NCBI GenBank assembly: GCA_964482435.1
Contig: CAYZXL010000014.1
Location: 40,345-104,344, forward strand
DNA from: CAYZXL01 sp964482435
GTDB taxonomy: Bacteria > Auribacterota > JABMQX01
Reading direction: 5' to 3'
Length of the DNA stretch: 64,000 nucleotides
In this document: in pieces, positions 25,082-34,129 of the stretch
How the letters are laid out: each line of letters begins with the position of its first letter
Numbering within the stretch: the stretch's first letter is position 1
Position numbers and translations under genes: made by a program
Notes under the pieces: model-generated
The model's input: the letters and a program-made list of their open reading frames with translations, nothing else
The model's database searches: none
Told to the model about the DNA's origin: nothing

Positions 25082-28066
25082 ATGAAATCCAGACTCATCT
25101 CGATAGTTTGCGGTCTTTCGTGCTGGTTGTTTCTTGCCACCGCCTTCGCAGAGGTTGTGAAAGCCTATGAGGGTCAGGTTACTCTTCCCACATATCCCTG
25201 GCAGCCAGACATCCCCCATCCATATTTCCCTGAAACCGATGGACGCAACATTTACCCCTATCCCATGCAGGATGACCTCCGCCCGGATCGCGCGCCTCGC
25301 ATCTACAAAACCGTTGTCCTTGAGAGCGACCTCGTAAAGCTCACATTCATCCCCGAGCTCGGCGGCCGAATCTGGGAGGCGATTGATAAAGTAACCGGCA
25401 AGCCGATTTTCTACGTCAATCACGTCGTCAAGCCCGGTCTCATTGCCATGCGCGGAGCTTGGATTTCAGGAGGTGTGGAGTTCAATACGGGTCCGCAGGG
25501 TCATACCGTGACCGCCATTTCGCCTGTGGACGTCCTCATTCTGTCGTCGGAGGACGACGGTTCGCGTTCGGTAGCCGTCGGCGACATTGACCGCATCTAT
25601 CGTTTGCAGTGGACTGTCGTCGTTACGCTCCGCCCGGGTCGCCGCCTCATCGAAGAACAGGTCGCTATCTACAACAGAACGGAGACAGTCTGCCCCTATT
25701 ATTTCTGGAACTGCACCGCTCAGCCAAACACCCCCGGCTTCCGTTTCGTTTACCCGATGACACTCTCCACAGACCACGCAGGAACGACTTTCTATCGCTG
25801 GCCGGTGAACGATGGCGTTGACCTGAGTCAGGGGAAAAACTACCGCCACATGAGTTCCATCTTCGCATACGAATGCGACCAGGATTTCTTCGGTTCCTAC
25901 GACGAGGACGAAGACCGCGGCTGCGTCGCTTTTGCAGACCATCGCCAGTTGCCCGGTAAGAAAGCCTGGACGTGGGGATGGGGTGGAGATGGCATCGCCC
26001 ATCAACGAATGCTCACCGACGACGATGGCCCATACAACGAAGTGCAAACAGGCCCCCTCCGAACTCAAGCCGAGACTGGCCGCCTCGACCCTCACGAAGC
26101 AATAACCTGGAAAGAATGGTGGTATCCCGTCCACGGCCTTGGTGGGCCATTCACTTTTGCCAACCGCGACATATGCGCCCGCGCACAAATCCTCGACGGA
26201 CAACTCGACCTTCGCGTCATCGGCACCGGAACCTGGACCGACGCCACGATCGAAGTGAAAAGCGGGGGCTCGCCTATCAGCCGCGCCGGACCGAAGATTG
26301 AATCCCGAGGAGCTCGCATTGACCCTCGACGCCCCATGACGCTAAAAGTCAGGGTAGGGGAGCCCCCGGTTTTCGTGGAGGTTTCGCACGGCGACGCCAG
26401 GCTTGCCTCGTTCAGCGTGCCGCTCTCGTTGCCTGAAAGACAGCCCCCCAAGCCCGAGACCGCCGAGCGTTCTGCGGCACAGATTGCCAGCGAAGGATGG
26501 AAGATGCTTTTGCTCGGCCGCCGAAGCGAAGCCGTAACCGAGTTCCAGAATGCCCTCAATAAAGATGCTGGATGCGTCGAGGCACTCCTCGGCCTTGCAC
26601 ACTATAAACTCATCGAGGCCTTGCCGACCGAAGCCGAGCCTTTGGCAAAACGGGCGATTGATGCGAATTCTTACGACGGGGGTGCCCACTTCACACTCGC
26701 GCTTGCCCTCGATCGTCTCGGGAAAGAGAGAGAAGCGCTGGATAGTGCGTGGCGAGCCGCCCTCGATCCCGCAACGGCCGTCGCTGCTCGCGCCCTCATC
26801 GGAAAAATCCTGGTGCGGCAGGGCAATTTCGCCGAGGCCGTTGAGGCTCTTAGCGCAGCCGGCCCATGGGCCGACGACCCTGTGTGCCGGGGTCGTCTGT
26901 CCATAGCCTTTCTTCAATTGGGCCGATTGAGGGAAGCACGAGCCACCGCCCTCGGCACGATTCAGCGAAGCCCCCTGGACACTCTCGCCCGCTACGTCCT
27001 CGCTCGGCTGAAGGAGCCTGGTTCTGAAAAGGTCTTGAGCGAACTCATAAGCCGCGACCCTGAGTGCTCGCTCGAGTTGGCTTTCTCGCTTTCGGAATTA
27101 GGAATGAACAATGAAGCGCTCGATGTCGTCGAACAAGGGGATGTGCTGCATTCGCCAATCGCCTGGTACGCTATGAACTATCTCCGAGCCAGAGAAGGTC
27201 TTTCTCCGTCCTCGTCAAACCTAAAGGTAATCGAAAGCGTCTTTCCCTCTCGCCTTGAAGAGGTCCCCATCCTTGAACACGCAGTTCAGTCTCGCCCGAA
27301 AGACACCACGGCCAGACTCCTCCTCGGGGACCTGTGTTTCTCAGTTCGCCAGTATGGAAAAGGGAGGGAGTTCTGGAAAGAATCTGTCGCTATTGATCCC
27401 TCCAATCCCATTCCTCTGCGGTCTCTCGGCATGGCGGCCTGGAAACTCGACGGCGATTCTGTTGAAGCAGAACGGTATCTTCGACGAGCGCTCTCCGTCG
27501 CTCCCCGCGATGGCATCGTCGCGCGCGACCTTGCAAGCGTTATCCAGACTCAGGTTCGGGCCGACAGCGAGCCGAGCGAGAAAAAAGCTCTCCTCGCCAA
27601 AGCGCGCGATGTCCTCCTGGGAGTCCTCCCTCACAACATGCACCGCGCTGACCTCGTGGAGATGGTTGCTCGATTGCACAATCGGCTCGATGAGCCGGAA
27701 AAGACCGCCGCCCTCCTCGACAGCATCCGCGTAACCTCCTGGGAGGGTGCCCAGGGGCTCCACGACGAGTTCCGAGCCGCTCACCTTGCCCTCGGCAAGC
27801 GACACTTCGAGGCGGGGCGGTTCGCAGAGGCCGTTAGCGAGTTTCGCCGCTCCCTCGAATATCCCGAGAACCTCGGCATCGGTCGGAGAGACGGCACGCG
27901 AGAAGCCGACCTCTATTATTGGTTTGGGATGGCCTTGTCGAAAGTCGGCAAGCACGACGAAGCGCGAGCCGCCTGGAAGACTGCCGCCTCCGAGCCGTCG
28001 TCTGGAAACGCCGAGATCGAGCGCTGCCGCAAGGTCGCCGAGGAAGCCTTGAACAAGCAGCAATAG
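25082..28066 (+). CDS. Secreted DUF5107-TPR protein
   Basis: 994 aa. The ATG at 25082 is preceded by AAGGA and opens a signal peptide (ISIVCGLSCWLFLATAFA); the frame runs on upstream but without signal or ribosome binding site. Residues about 40-380 are a DUF5107/galactose-mutarotase-like beta-sandwich (LVKLTFIPELGGRIWEAIDK, GAWISGGVEFNTGPQGH, TWGWGGDG). After a beta linker, residues about 460-994 are TPR units rich in Ala/Leu (EALLGLAHYKLIEALPTEAE, FTLALALDRLGKEREALDSA, WFGMALSKVGKHDEARAAW). This two-part design is widespread in polysaccharide-degrading bacteria. A glycan-binding or glycoside-processing role is inferred, not demonstrated. Confidence 0.88.
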   Translation: MKSRLISIVCGLSCWLFLATAFAEVVKAYEGQVTLPTYPWQPDIPHPYFPETDGRNIYPYPMQDDLRPDRAPRIYKTVVLESDLVKLTFIPELGGRIWEAIDKVTGKPIFYVNHVVKPGLIAMRGAWISGGVEFNTGPQGHTVTAISPVDVLILSSEDDGSRSVAVGDIDRIYRLQWTVVVTLRPGRRLIEEQVAIYNRTETVCPYYFWNCTAQPNTPGFRFVYPMTLSTDHAGTTFYRWPVNDGVDLSQGKNYRHMSSIFAYECDQDFFGSYDEDEDRGCVAFADHRQLPGKKAWTWGWGGDGIAHQRMLTDDDGPYNEVQTGPLRTQAETGRLDPHEAITWKEWWYPVHGLGGPFTFANRDICARAQILDGQLDLRVIGTGTWTDATIEVKSGGSPISRAGPKIESRGARIDPRRPMTLKVRVGEPPVFVEVSHGDARLASFSVPLSLPERQPPKPETAERSAAQIASEGWKMLLLGRRSEAVTEFQNALNKDAGCVEALLGLAHYKLIEALPTEAEPLAKRAIDANSYDGGAHFTLALALDRLGKEREALDSAWRAALDPATAVAARALIGKILVRQGNFAEAVEALSAAGPWADDPVCRGRLSIAFLQLGRLREARATALGTIQRSPLDTLARYVLARLKEPGSEKVLSELISRDPECSLELAFSLSELGMNNEALDVVEQGDVLHSPIAWYAMNYLRAREGLSPSSSNLKVIESVFPSRLEEVPILEHAVQSRPKDTTARLLLGDLCFSVRQYGKGREFWKESVAIDPSNPIPLRSLGMAAWKLDGDSVEAERYLRRALSVAPRDGIVARDLASVIQTQVRADSEPSEKKALLAKARDVLLGVLPHNMHRADLVEMVARLHNRLDEPEKTAALLDSIRVTSWEGAQGLHDEFRAAHLALGKRHFEAGRFAEAVSEFRRSLEYPENLGIGRRDGTREADLYYWFGMALSKVGKHDEARAAWKTAASEPSSGNAEIERCRKVAEEALNKQQ

Positions 28067-28130
28067 CCCGCCCAGGGGACATCTCGCACAAATAGATCAG
28101 TTAACGTTCTGGACGGAAAGGACAGAAACG

Positions 28131-28478
28131 ATGGAAAAAATGATTGCCTTCTGTGGACTTGTTTGCACCGATTGCCCGATTTTCATCGCAACGCAGAACA
28201 ACGACGAAAACGAAAAAAAGAAGATTGCCGAGCGCTGGTCAACGAAGGAGTATCCCCTCTCGCCCGAGAATATGTTTTGTGACGGGTGCCTTCCCGTCGG
28301 CAAAAGGACAATGAGCTTTTGCCAGGACTGCGATGTGAGACGCTGTGGCTTTGAAAGGAACGTCGAGAACTGCGCTCACTGCGCTGATTACCCTTGCGCG
28401 AAACTCGACAGGGTCTTGGCAATGGGGCCTCAGGCGAAAGCGACCCTCGAGGAAATCAGAAAAGGCCTTTCTATCTGA
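28131..28478 (+). CDS. DUF3795 cysteine-rich protein
   Basis: 115 aa. The DUF3795 pattern is evident: IAFCGLVCTDCPIF at the N-terminus, then MFCDGCLP, FCQDCDVRRCGFERNVENCA and HCADYPCAKLDRV. Ten or more cysteines in CxxC pairs suggest a metal (zinc or iron-sulfur) site. The ATG follows GGAAAGGA. Function unknown; such proteins occur singly in many anaerobes. It is the last + gene before the minus-strand PHP-glycosyltransferase, with 105 bp between. Confidence 0.85.
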   Translation: MEKMIAFCGLVCTDCPIFIATQNNDENEKKKIAERWSTKEYPLSPENMFCDGCLPVGKRTMSFCQDCDVRRCGFERNVENCAHCADYPCAKLDRVLAMGPQAKATLEEIRKGLSI

Positions 28479-28583
28479 GGTGTGCGTCACCTCGCGCGGC
28501 AGGATGATTTGCCGCGGCTGACCGACCCACACGAGGTGCTAGCCTCGGAGCCACGAGCCATCCGAGGGACGGCTGGACGCAGT

Positions 28584-31208
28584 TTATTTGCCCCGGCGCA
28601 CCGCGCGCTTGATGACCCCGGCGAGCGTGTGTCTCCTGCGGTACTGCCGGACTATCTCCTCCATAGGGCCGAATAGTTGCGTCTCGAAAACCTCTCGCCA
28701 TGAAGGAAAGCCCTTCGCTCCCTCCATGCAATTTGCCTGGAGCGTTTGCCTCAGCTCCGTATTCTTGAGAAAATTTGCGATTTCTCGTGCAGCTTCGTCG
28801 CATTCACGATAGAGAATCCCCGTCTCATTCGCCGCTGCCGTCCGGTAGTCAGCGATCACGCCTCTTGCCGCAAAACAATCCCTGGCTATCTGGATTGTCC
28901 CGCAAGCCATTCCCTCCCGATAAACCTGTCCGTACGTGTGGTAATCTCCCGTAATGATTGATACGTCATCCCTCCCCATGATTTCGCCGACCTTCTTCTG
29001 CGGCAGGGCCCCGTGAAATACCACGTTCGTCCCGAGCAATAACCTCAAACGAGCTTCTATTGCAGGCAGCTCATCTCCATGGCCCACCACATCCAGAAAC
29101 ACTTTTTCCCTCGTCTCCGCTGGGATTCTTTCGATAATCGCGACCAGCTCCCCCGGCCTGTTCTCCGCATAGAATCTCCCTGCACAAACCAGCCTGATTG
29201 TTTCCCGCGGCCCTTTGTCCCCCGGCCTAAAGAATTCCTTGTTGAGCCCTCTTCCTAAGTCCCTTATCTCGCTCGTTATCCCCTTCTTCCTCAAATCCTC
29301 GACGTTGCCCGGCGGCGCGAACAGCAAATCAACCGCGCTCAGGAACTCCGTCTGCATCCTCGAAACAAACGTCGCAACCGGAACCAAAAGATGCCTCAGC
29401 ACTTCGTTCGCGTGTCCCGAAAGCGGCTCCGCCAGAGGCTGCCTGGTCAGGTCCCTTGCCAGCTTCTTATAGACCGCTTCCACTCTGTGCAGCGTCGAAT
29501 CAGCAAGATTCGTCGTGTAAATGCCGAACGTTGGCACGTCGAGGTTCCCCCGTCCTTCCGCAAAAGCAAGCTTCGCATACGGCCCGCAATCTATTGAGAC
29601 GACCGCCTTGAACGGCCCGATTTCTCGCGCGTCCACAAGCTCCCTCAATATCTTATGTGCCGGCGAGAAAGGCCGCACCTTGCGATGCCGTCTCTGCAAG
29701 AGCATCCGTAACCGCGACCGCTCTAAAATCTCAGCCCTCGTCAAGGCCAGGCCAAAGTCAACGCTCAGCTCGACGGGCAAATCCGTCGGGCAATCGCCAA
29801 AGAAAAGCTCGACGGATGGCCGAAACTTCACAAGCGTCGGGTTCTCCTGCGTGACAATCTCGTAAGGCCCGCACATTGGCTCGTGCGAAGGCTGTCCGAT
29901 CGTGATTGGCGTGTCGCTCTCCCTCGCGTATTTCTTCAGTTCGTCAAGCAGACTCTTGACTCCGCTGAAATGCCTCCTTGTTTGCTGTCCGTACAGCGGC
30001 TCGGTCTCCGTCGGCGTATCAGCCAGAAAGAGTATCCCCGGTCGAGGTTTCCGTGCCTCCTTCCGCGCGAGATGCGGCGCTCCGCCAACCCACGGACCGA
30101 CTGGCTCGCCCGCGTCAGAAACAGCCGCAGCCTGTGGTGCTGTCAAAGCTCGCTCATCGCCCTGCGCCGCCAATCCGTACTCCTCATTCATTATCCTGAT
30201 CTGCTCATCCTCGAGCGCGAAGCGACAGAAAATGGGAAACGTCGTCGCGAACCGGCACAGATAGTCCACCACTCCCCTCAGAAATCCCGGAAGCCGAGCC
30301 CTCGAAAAATCCTCCAATCCTCGTCTCAACTCCGCCGGTATTTTCGTCTCGGCAAGCCCGCTGACTCTCTTCTCGAACTCCGCCCGCGTCCCGTGTTTTC
30401 CAGCGGGGCGGATGTCAATCCCATTGCGCAGCTTGTGAATCAGCTCCTCGACGCTCTCTGACAACGGCGCGCTTGTGTAAGTCGTCCCCACCGAGTCGTC
30501 ATACGCGTCGCTGCCGCCAACCCTGACAAAGCGCAGCGTGCTCTGTCGCTCTATCGCATCGAGGACCTGCTCAGTAACCACAGCGAGCCTTGCCGTTGTT
30601 TTCCCGCTGCGAACCTCGATGCCGACGGGCAGTCCCGGCTCACTCCTCGCCTCTGCAATGATTTTCAGCAGATGTTCGAACTGCTCTCTTGTGAACGGTA
30701 TCCTGTTGATCGAGACGAGAGGATGAGCCAGAAAGAAGAACGTCCCGCACTCGTCGCACGTCCGCACGACCTTCTCCAGTTCCCCGTCGCACCGCATGAT
30801 TCGCTCGTACGTTTCAGGTGTGACGTTGATGATGTAAAGATGAACCTTCCTTTTCCTGCTCAGGAAGGGGTCCCGGTAAGAAACCGCATGCTCAAACGAA
30901 GGGATGATTCGGTTGGCCAGCGCTGCAGCCTCCTCGGGTTTCCGCACTCTGCGAATTTGATCGAGCAATTCCCACGCACCCCGCGGCGTGAGAAGGTCGC
31001 CAATGGGAAGGAAGACGTTGCCCCCACCCCCTTCTTCCGCGACGAGGGAAAGCCTTTTCGCGGTCGTCATCGTTACCTCCAGCGGCGAAAGCGGAGGATA
31101 AGCGTGAATTAAGACCCCGCCGTAAGGAGTCAGCTCCCCACTCGTCTCCCTCGAGTAGCTCGTGTGGGGATGAAGGTCTGAATAGCTTCTCAGTTCTCTG
31201 TCTGACAT
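28584..31208 (-). CDS. PHP-type N-terminal domain fused to GT4-like glycosyltransferase
   Basis: 874 aa in one frame. The N-terminus carries a PHP-like motif (SDLHPHTSYSRET, H13 and H15) and further conserved pieces (VGGSDAYDDSVGT, FFLAHPLVSINRI). From about residue 395 a GT-B fold follows: RPGILFLADTPTETEPLYGQ, IRDLGRGLNKEFFRPGDKGP, LVCAGRFYAENRPGELVAII, HGALPQKKVGEIM and TYGQVYREGMACGTIQIARD, the last being the GT4-type acceptor/donor loop. So one polypeptide may couple a metal-dependent hydrolase-like domain to glycosyl transfer. The ribosome binding site is GGGGGGT-like. Neighbours are an MFS exporter and a radical SAM gene. Confidence 0.82.
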   Translation of the reverse strand: MSDRELRSYSDLHPHTSYSRETSGELTPYGGVLIHAYPPLSPLEVTMTTAKRLSLVAEEGGGGNVFLPIGDLLTPRGAWELLDQIRRVRKPEEAAALANRIIPSFEHAVSYRDPFLSRKRKVHLYIINVTPETYERIMRCDGELEKVVRTCDECGTFFFLAHPLVSINRIPFTREQFEHLLKIIAEARSEPGLPVGIEVRSGKTTARLAVVTEQVLDAIERQSTLRFVRVGGSDAYDDSVGTTYTSAPLSESVEELIHKLRNGIDIRPAGKHGTRAEFEKRVSGLAETKIPAELRRGLEDFSRARLPGFLRGVVDYLCRFATTFPIFCRFALEDEQIRIMNEEYGLAAQGDERALTAPQAAAVSDAGEPVGPWVGGAPHLARKEARKPRPGILFLADTPTETEPLYGQQTRRHFSGVKSLLDELKKYARESDTPITIGQPSHEPMCGPYEIVTQENPTLVKFRPSVELFFGDCPTDLPVELSVDFGLALTRAEILERSRLRMLLQRRHRKVRPFSPAHKILRELVDAREIGPFKAVVSIDCGPYAKLAFAEGRGNLDVPTFGIYTTNLADSTLHRVEAVYKKLARDLTRQPLAEPLSGHANEVLRHLLVPVATFVSRMQTEFLSAVDLLFAPPGNVEDLRKKGITSEIRDLGRGLNKEFFRPGDKGPRETIRLVCAGRFYAENRPGELVAIIERIPAETREKVFLDVVGHGDELPAIEARLRLLLGTNVVFHGALPQKKVGEIMGRDDVSIITGDYHTYGQVYREGMACGTIQIARDCFAARGVIADYRTAAANETGILYRECDEAAREIANFLKNTELRQTLQANCMEGAKGFPSWREVFETQLFGPMEEIVRQYRRRHTLAGVIKRAVRRGK

Positions 31209-31356
31209 TCCCGTACCCCCCGAAAAGCAAACCCGTCTGGTTTGTATATCTTACCGCGTACCTGCGGCTCGACCTCTTCCGCAATTCTGAAATGCCGCCG
31301 CAAAGTCAAAGTGCCAAATCAAGATAGCCACGCTATCTCCCTGTGCCTCAACGAGT

Positions 31357-32640
31357 TCAATTCGGCCGCAGAGTCCCAACCCCGCCGCTCAAAGTCTCCC
31401 ATTTCTCTCCACGAAGCTCAGGCATCTCCTTCAAACCGAGGAGTTTTCTCGCGAACAAAACCGATCCCAGGATACAGCAAAGCCCGCCCATCAGCAAAGT
31501 TCTCGGAGCGCCGATGCTCCCCGCGAGGCTGCCCGCCAGAAGACTTCCGGTCGGCGCAGTCCCTGCCCATGCCATCGTATAGAACGCCATGACCCGGCCT
31601 CGTTTATCGTCGTCCACAACCGTCTGCAAGACCGTATTGCTCGATGCCATCTGTACCATCATTCCGAAGCCCATCAGCATCAGGAGAGGCAGCGATAGCC
31701 ATAAGACGCTCGATTGCGAAAAAGCGATAAGCGCTGCCCCAAAACCGCTCAGAGCAATCAGCGGGATTTTCGCCAACCCTACGGCGCTCTTTCGTGACGC
31801 AAGGTAAATCGCGCCCCCGAAGGCTCCCGCCCCTACTGCCCCGACGAGAAAACCAAGCGTATGCGGACCACCGTGAAGAATCTCTCTCGCAAAAACCGGC
31901 AAAAGCACGTGATACGATGCGCCCAGCAGGTTCATCAATGCGACGAGCAATATCACAGACCTCATCGGCGCCGAGCCAAAGGCGTATGCCAAGCCCTCCT
32001 TCAAGCCGTGAAGAACGTTCCTCTGCGGCCGCTCTGGTTTCCGCGCGGTCATTCTCATTGCAAGCAAAGCGGCAATTACTGCTACATAACTGATGCCGTT
32101 CAGAAGAAAACAAATTGCCTCCCCCACGCCAGCTATCAGCATCCCAGCGATGGCCGGCCCGACCAACCGTGCCCCGTTGAACATCGAGGAGTTCAGGGCA
32201 ATGGCATTACCTAAATCTTCTCGGCGCTCTATCATCTCCACCACAAACGACTGCCTCGCCGGTATGTCAAAAGCATTTACAAGACCCAGGAATATCGTTA
32301 ACAATAGAACCTGCCAGACGGCCACAGCCCCTCTCCAGACAAGAAATGCCAGAACCAGCGCCTGCACCATGGCGAGGCTTTGAGTAATGACCAAAATCCG
32401 ACGCCGATTCCATCGGTCAGCCACCACTCCGGCTATCGGGGCGAAAACGAAGGTGGGAATCTGGCTTGCAAATCCGACAGCGCCCAGCAAAAACGGCGAG
32501 CGGGTGAGGCGATATACCAACCAACTGATAGCCGTCACCTGCATCCAGCTCCCAATTAAGGAAATGCTTTGACCACCGAAAAAAAGGCGGTAATTCCTGT
32601 GGCGCAGTGCACGAAATATCAGTTTCAGACCTGTTTCCAT
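31357..32640 (-). CDS. MFS transporter, EntS-like exporter family
   Basis: 427 aa with about 12 membrane segments. The first helices show the MFS_3/EntS pattern (FRALRHRNYRLFFGGQSISL, VADRWNRRRILVITQSL, RQSFVVEMIERREDLGNAIA, NGARLVGPAIAGMLI). Family members export siderophores, drugs or metabolites by proton antiport. It follows the PHP-glycosyltransferase gene with 148 bp between and is divergent from the radical SAM gene, which begins 142 bp away. Substrate cannot be inferred. Confidence 0.9.
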   Translation of the reverse strand: METGLKLIFRALRHRNYRLFFGGQSISLIGSWMQVTAISWLVYRLTRSPFLLGAVGFASQIPTFVFAPIAGVVADRWNRRRILVITQSLAMVQALVLAFLVWRGAVAVWQVLLLTIFLGLVNAFDIPARQSFVVEMIERREDLGNAIALNSSMFNGARLVGPAIAGMLIAGVGEAICFLLNGISYVAVIAALLAMRMTARKPERPQRNVLHGLKEGLAYAFGSAPMRSVILLVALMNLLGASYHVLLPVFAREILHGGPHTLGFLVGAVGAGAFGGAIYLASRKSAVGLAKIPLIALSGFGAALIAFSQSSVLWLSLPLLMLMGFGMMVQMASSNTVLQTVVDDDKRGRVMAFYTMAWAGTAPTGSLLAGSLAGSIGAPRTLLMGGLCCILGSVLFARKLLGLKEMPELRGEKWETLSGGVGTLRPN

Positions 32641-32782
32641 TTTAGATATGCGCTGTCGCGGCCTTGTTCTTATCCCTCCGGAGCAATTTCGCGGGATACG
32701 CGCGTTTGGGAATCGCCATTTCTACACCATACGCAGCTTCGCAGCAAGACACAAGTGGCGGCCACTATCGTGAGACCGGGAA

Positions 32783-34126
32783 ATGAATAGTCGCAAGCTT
32801 TTCAGTCAGTTGTATAAGAAGGTCGGCAGCCTGACTGCCCAGAGTGCCGTTCATTTCAGCCAGGACATCCTCCGCCTGGCAAAGGAATTCCTCAAGGGCG
32901 GCTTGCCGGGACAGGTCATCGTCCAGGTGACGACGGCCTGCGAAGCCGAGTGCCAGCAATGCGCTTATGGCCGCGCAGTGTTCCCGAGAAAGACCCTCCC
33001 CGAGGAAAAGGTTTTTGAAATTATCGACGCTGCTGCACGAAACGGGTTCCAGGCCATTTCCTTCACTGGCGGAGAACCATTCCTTCTTTACCGCAGATTG
33101 CTTCGCTACATTCAGCGAGCGGGCGAGGCAGGAATCAAGTTCACGAGAACCGGGACAAACGCTGGCTTCCTCCAGAGAGCTTTCAAGAAGTTTGGCAAGA
33201 GCCAGGCTTTCCTCGATGCCGTCTCAAGAATCGCCGACGACATCGCATCAACTTCGCTGCGCAACCTCTGGATAAGCGTGGACTCCGCTGACGTGCCAAC
33301 CCACGAACAAAACCGAAACCTCAAGGGAGTCGTTGACGCCATCGCGCTCTCTCTCCCCATTTTCTCTCAAAGGGGCATTTTCCCCGCAATCAACCTCGGC
33401 ATCAACCGCCTCATTGACGGCCCATGCCCCGACTGGGAAACGGATGGATTCAAAGACCAGAACAAATTTCGACCGAAGGACTTTGAGGAGAGATATACAA
33501 ACGGTTTTGAGAAGTACTTTCGTTTCTGCGAGGAGCTCGGCTTCAGCATCGTCGGCGTCTGCTATCCCATGGGAGAGCAGACCGGAATGTACGGCGCCGC
33601 CTCTGAAACCTTCACCAACTATACCGCCGAAGAGCTGCCCCTCATCTTCAAGTCTCTCGACGAGGTCTCATCGCGTTTTCGTCCTCGTTTGCGGATCAGC
33701 TCCCCCTCGACAGCCCTGTATTTCTTGCGCCGCGGCGAGTTCAGCGTCCCGTGCAGCGGAGGGCACGATTACTTCTTCATCAGCGCCGAGGATGGACTTA
33801 CCTATCCCTGCGGATACCTCAATCAACCTCTCGGAGAGTTCAAAGAGCTCAACTTCGGCCGCCTCCGAAAGGAGAAAAGAACCTGCAGCAAATGCCATTG
33901 GGAGTGTTTCTATGACCCCGACCAGTTCCTCGGCACACTCAGGCAACTCGTCGCCCACCCCCTCAGCTCTTTCCCCAAACTTGTCGGCAGCCCAGAACTC
34001 CGCGACCGCCTCATCTTCGACATGAAATACTTCATCGCCTGCGACTTCCTCGATGGACGCCGCGCCCCGAATTACGAAAAGATGGCCCGCGTCGCACACC
34101 CTGCCCCCGATGACCGCTCCGATTGA
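32783..34126 (+). CDS. Radical SAM protein with SPASM-like C-terminal cysteines
   Basis: 447 aa. The radical SAM cluster motif is CxxxCxxC at C53, C57 and C60 (TTACEAECQQCAYGR), with the GGEP motif (ISFTGGEPFLLYRR) following. The C-terminal part has extra cysteines that could bind a second cluster: VPCSGGHD, YPCGYL and RTCSKCHWECFYD, a SPASM/twitch-like arrangement. Such enzymes use 5'-deoxyadenosyl radical chemistry for peptide or cofactor modification. The substrate is unknown; the nearby PHP-glycosyltransferase, MFS exporter and putative metallopeptidase suggest a specialised pathway. Confidence 0.9.
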   Translation: MNSRKLFSQLYKKVGSLTAQSAVHFSQDILRLAKEFLKGGLPGQVIVQVTTACEAECQQCAYGRAVFPRKTLPEEKVFEIIDAAARNGFQAISFTGGEPFLLYRRLLRYIQRAGEAGIKFTRTGTNAGFLQRAFKKFGKSQAFLDAVSRIADDIASTSLRNLWISVDSADVPTHEQNRNLKGVVDAIALSLPIFSQRGIFPAINLGINRLIDGPCPDWETDGFKDQNKFRPKDFEERYTNGFEKYFRFCEELGFSIVGVCYPMGEQTGMYGAASETFTNYTAEELPLIFKSLDEVSSRFRPRLRISSPSTALYFLRRGEFSVPCSGGHDYFFISAEDGLTYPCGYLNQPLGEFKELNFGRLRKEKRTCSKCHWECFYDPDQFLGTLRQLVAHPLSSFPKLVGSPELRDRLIFDMKYFIACDFLDGRRAPNYEKMARVAHPAPDDRSD

Positions 34127-34129
34127 ATT

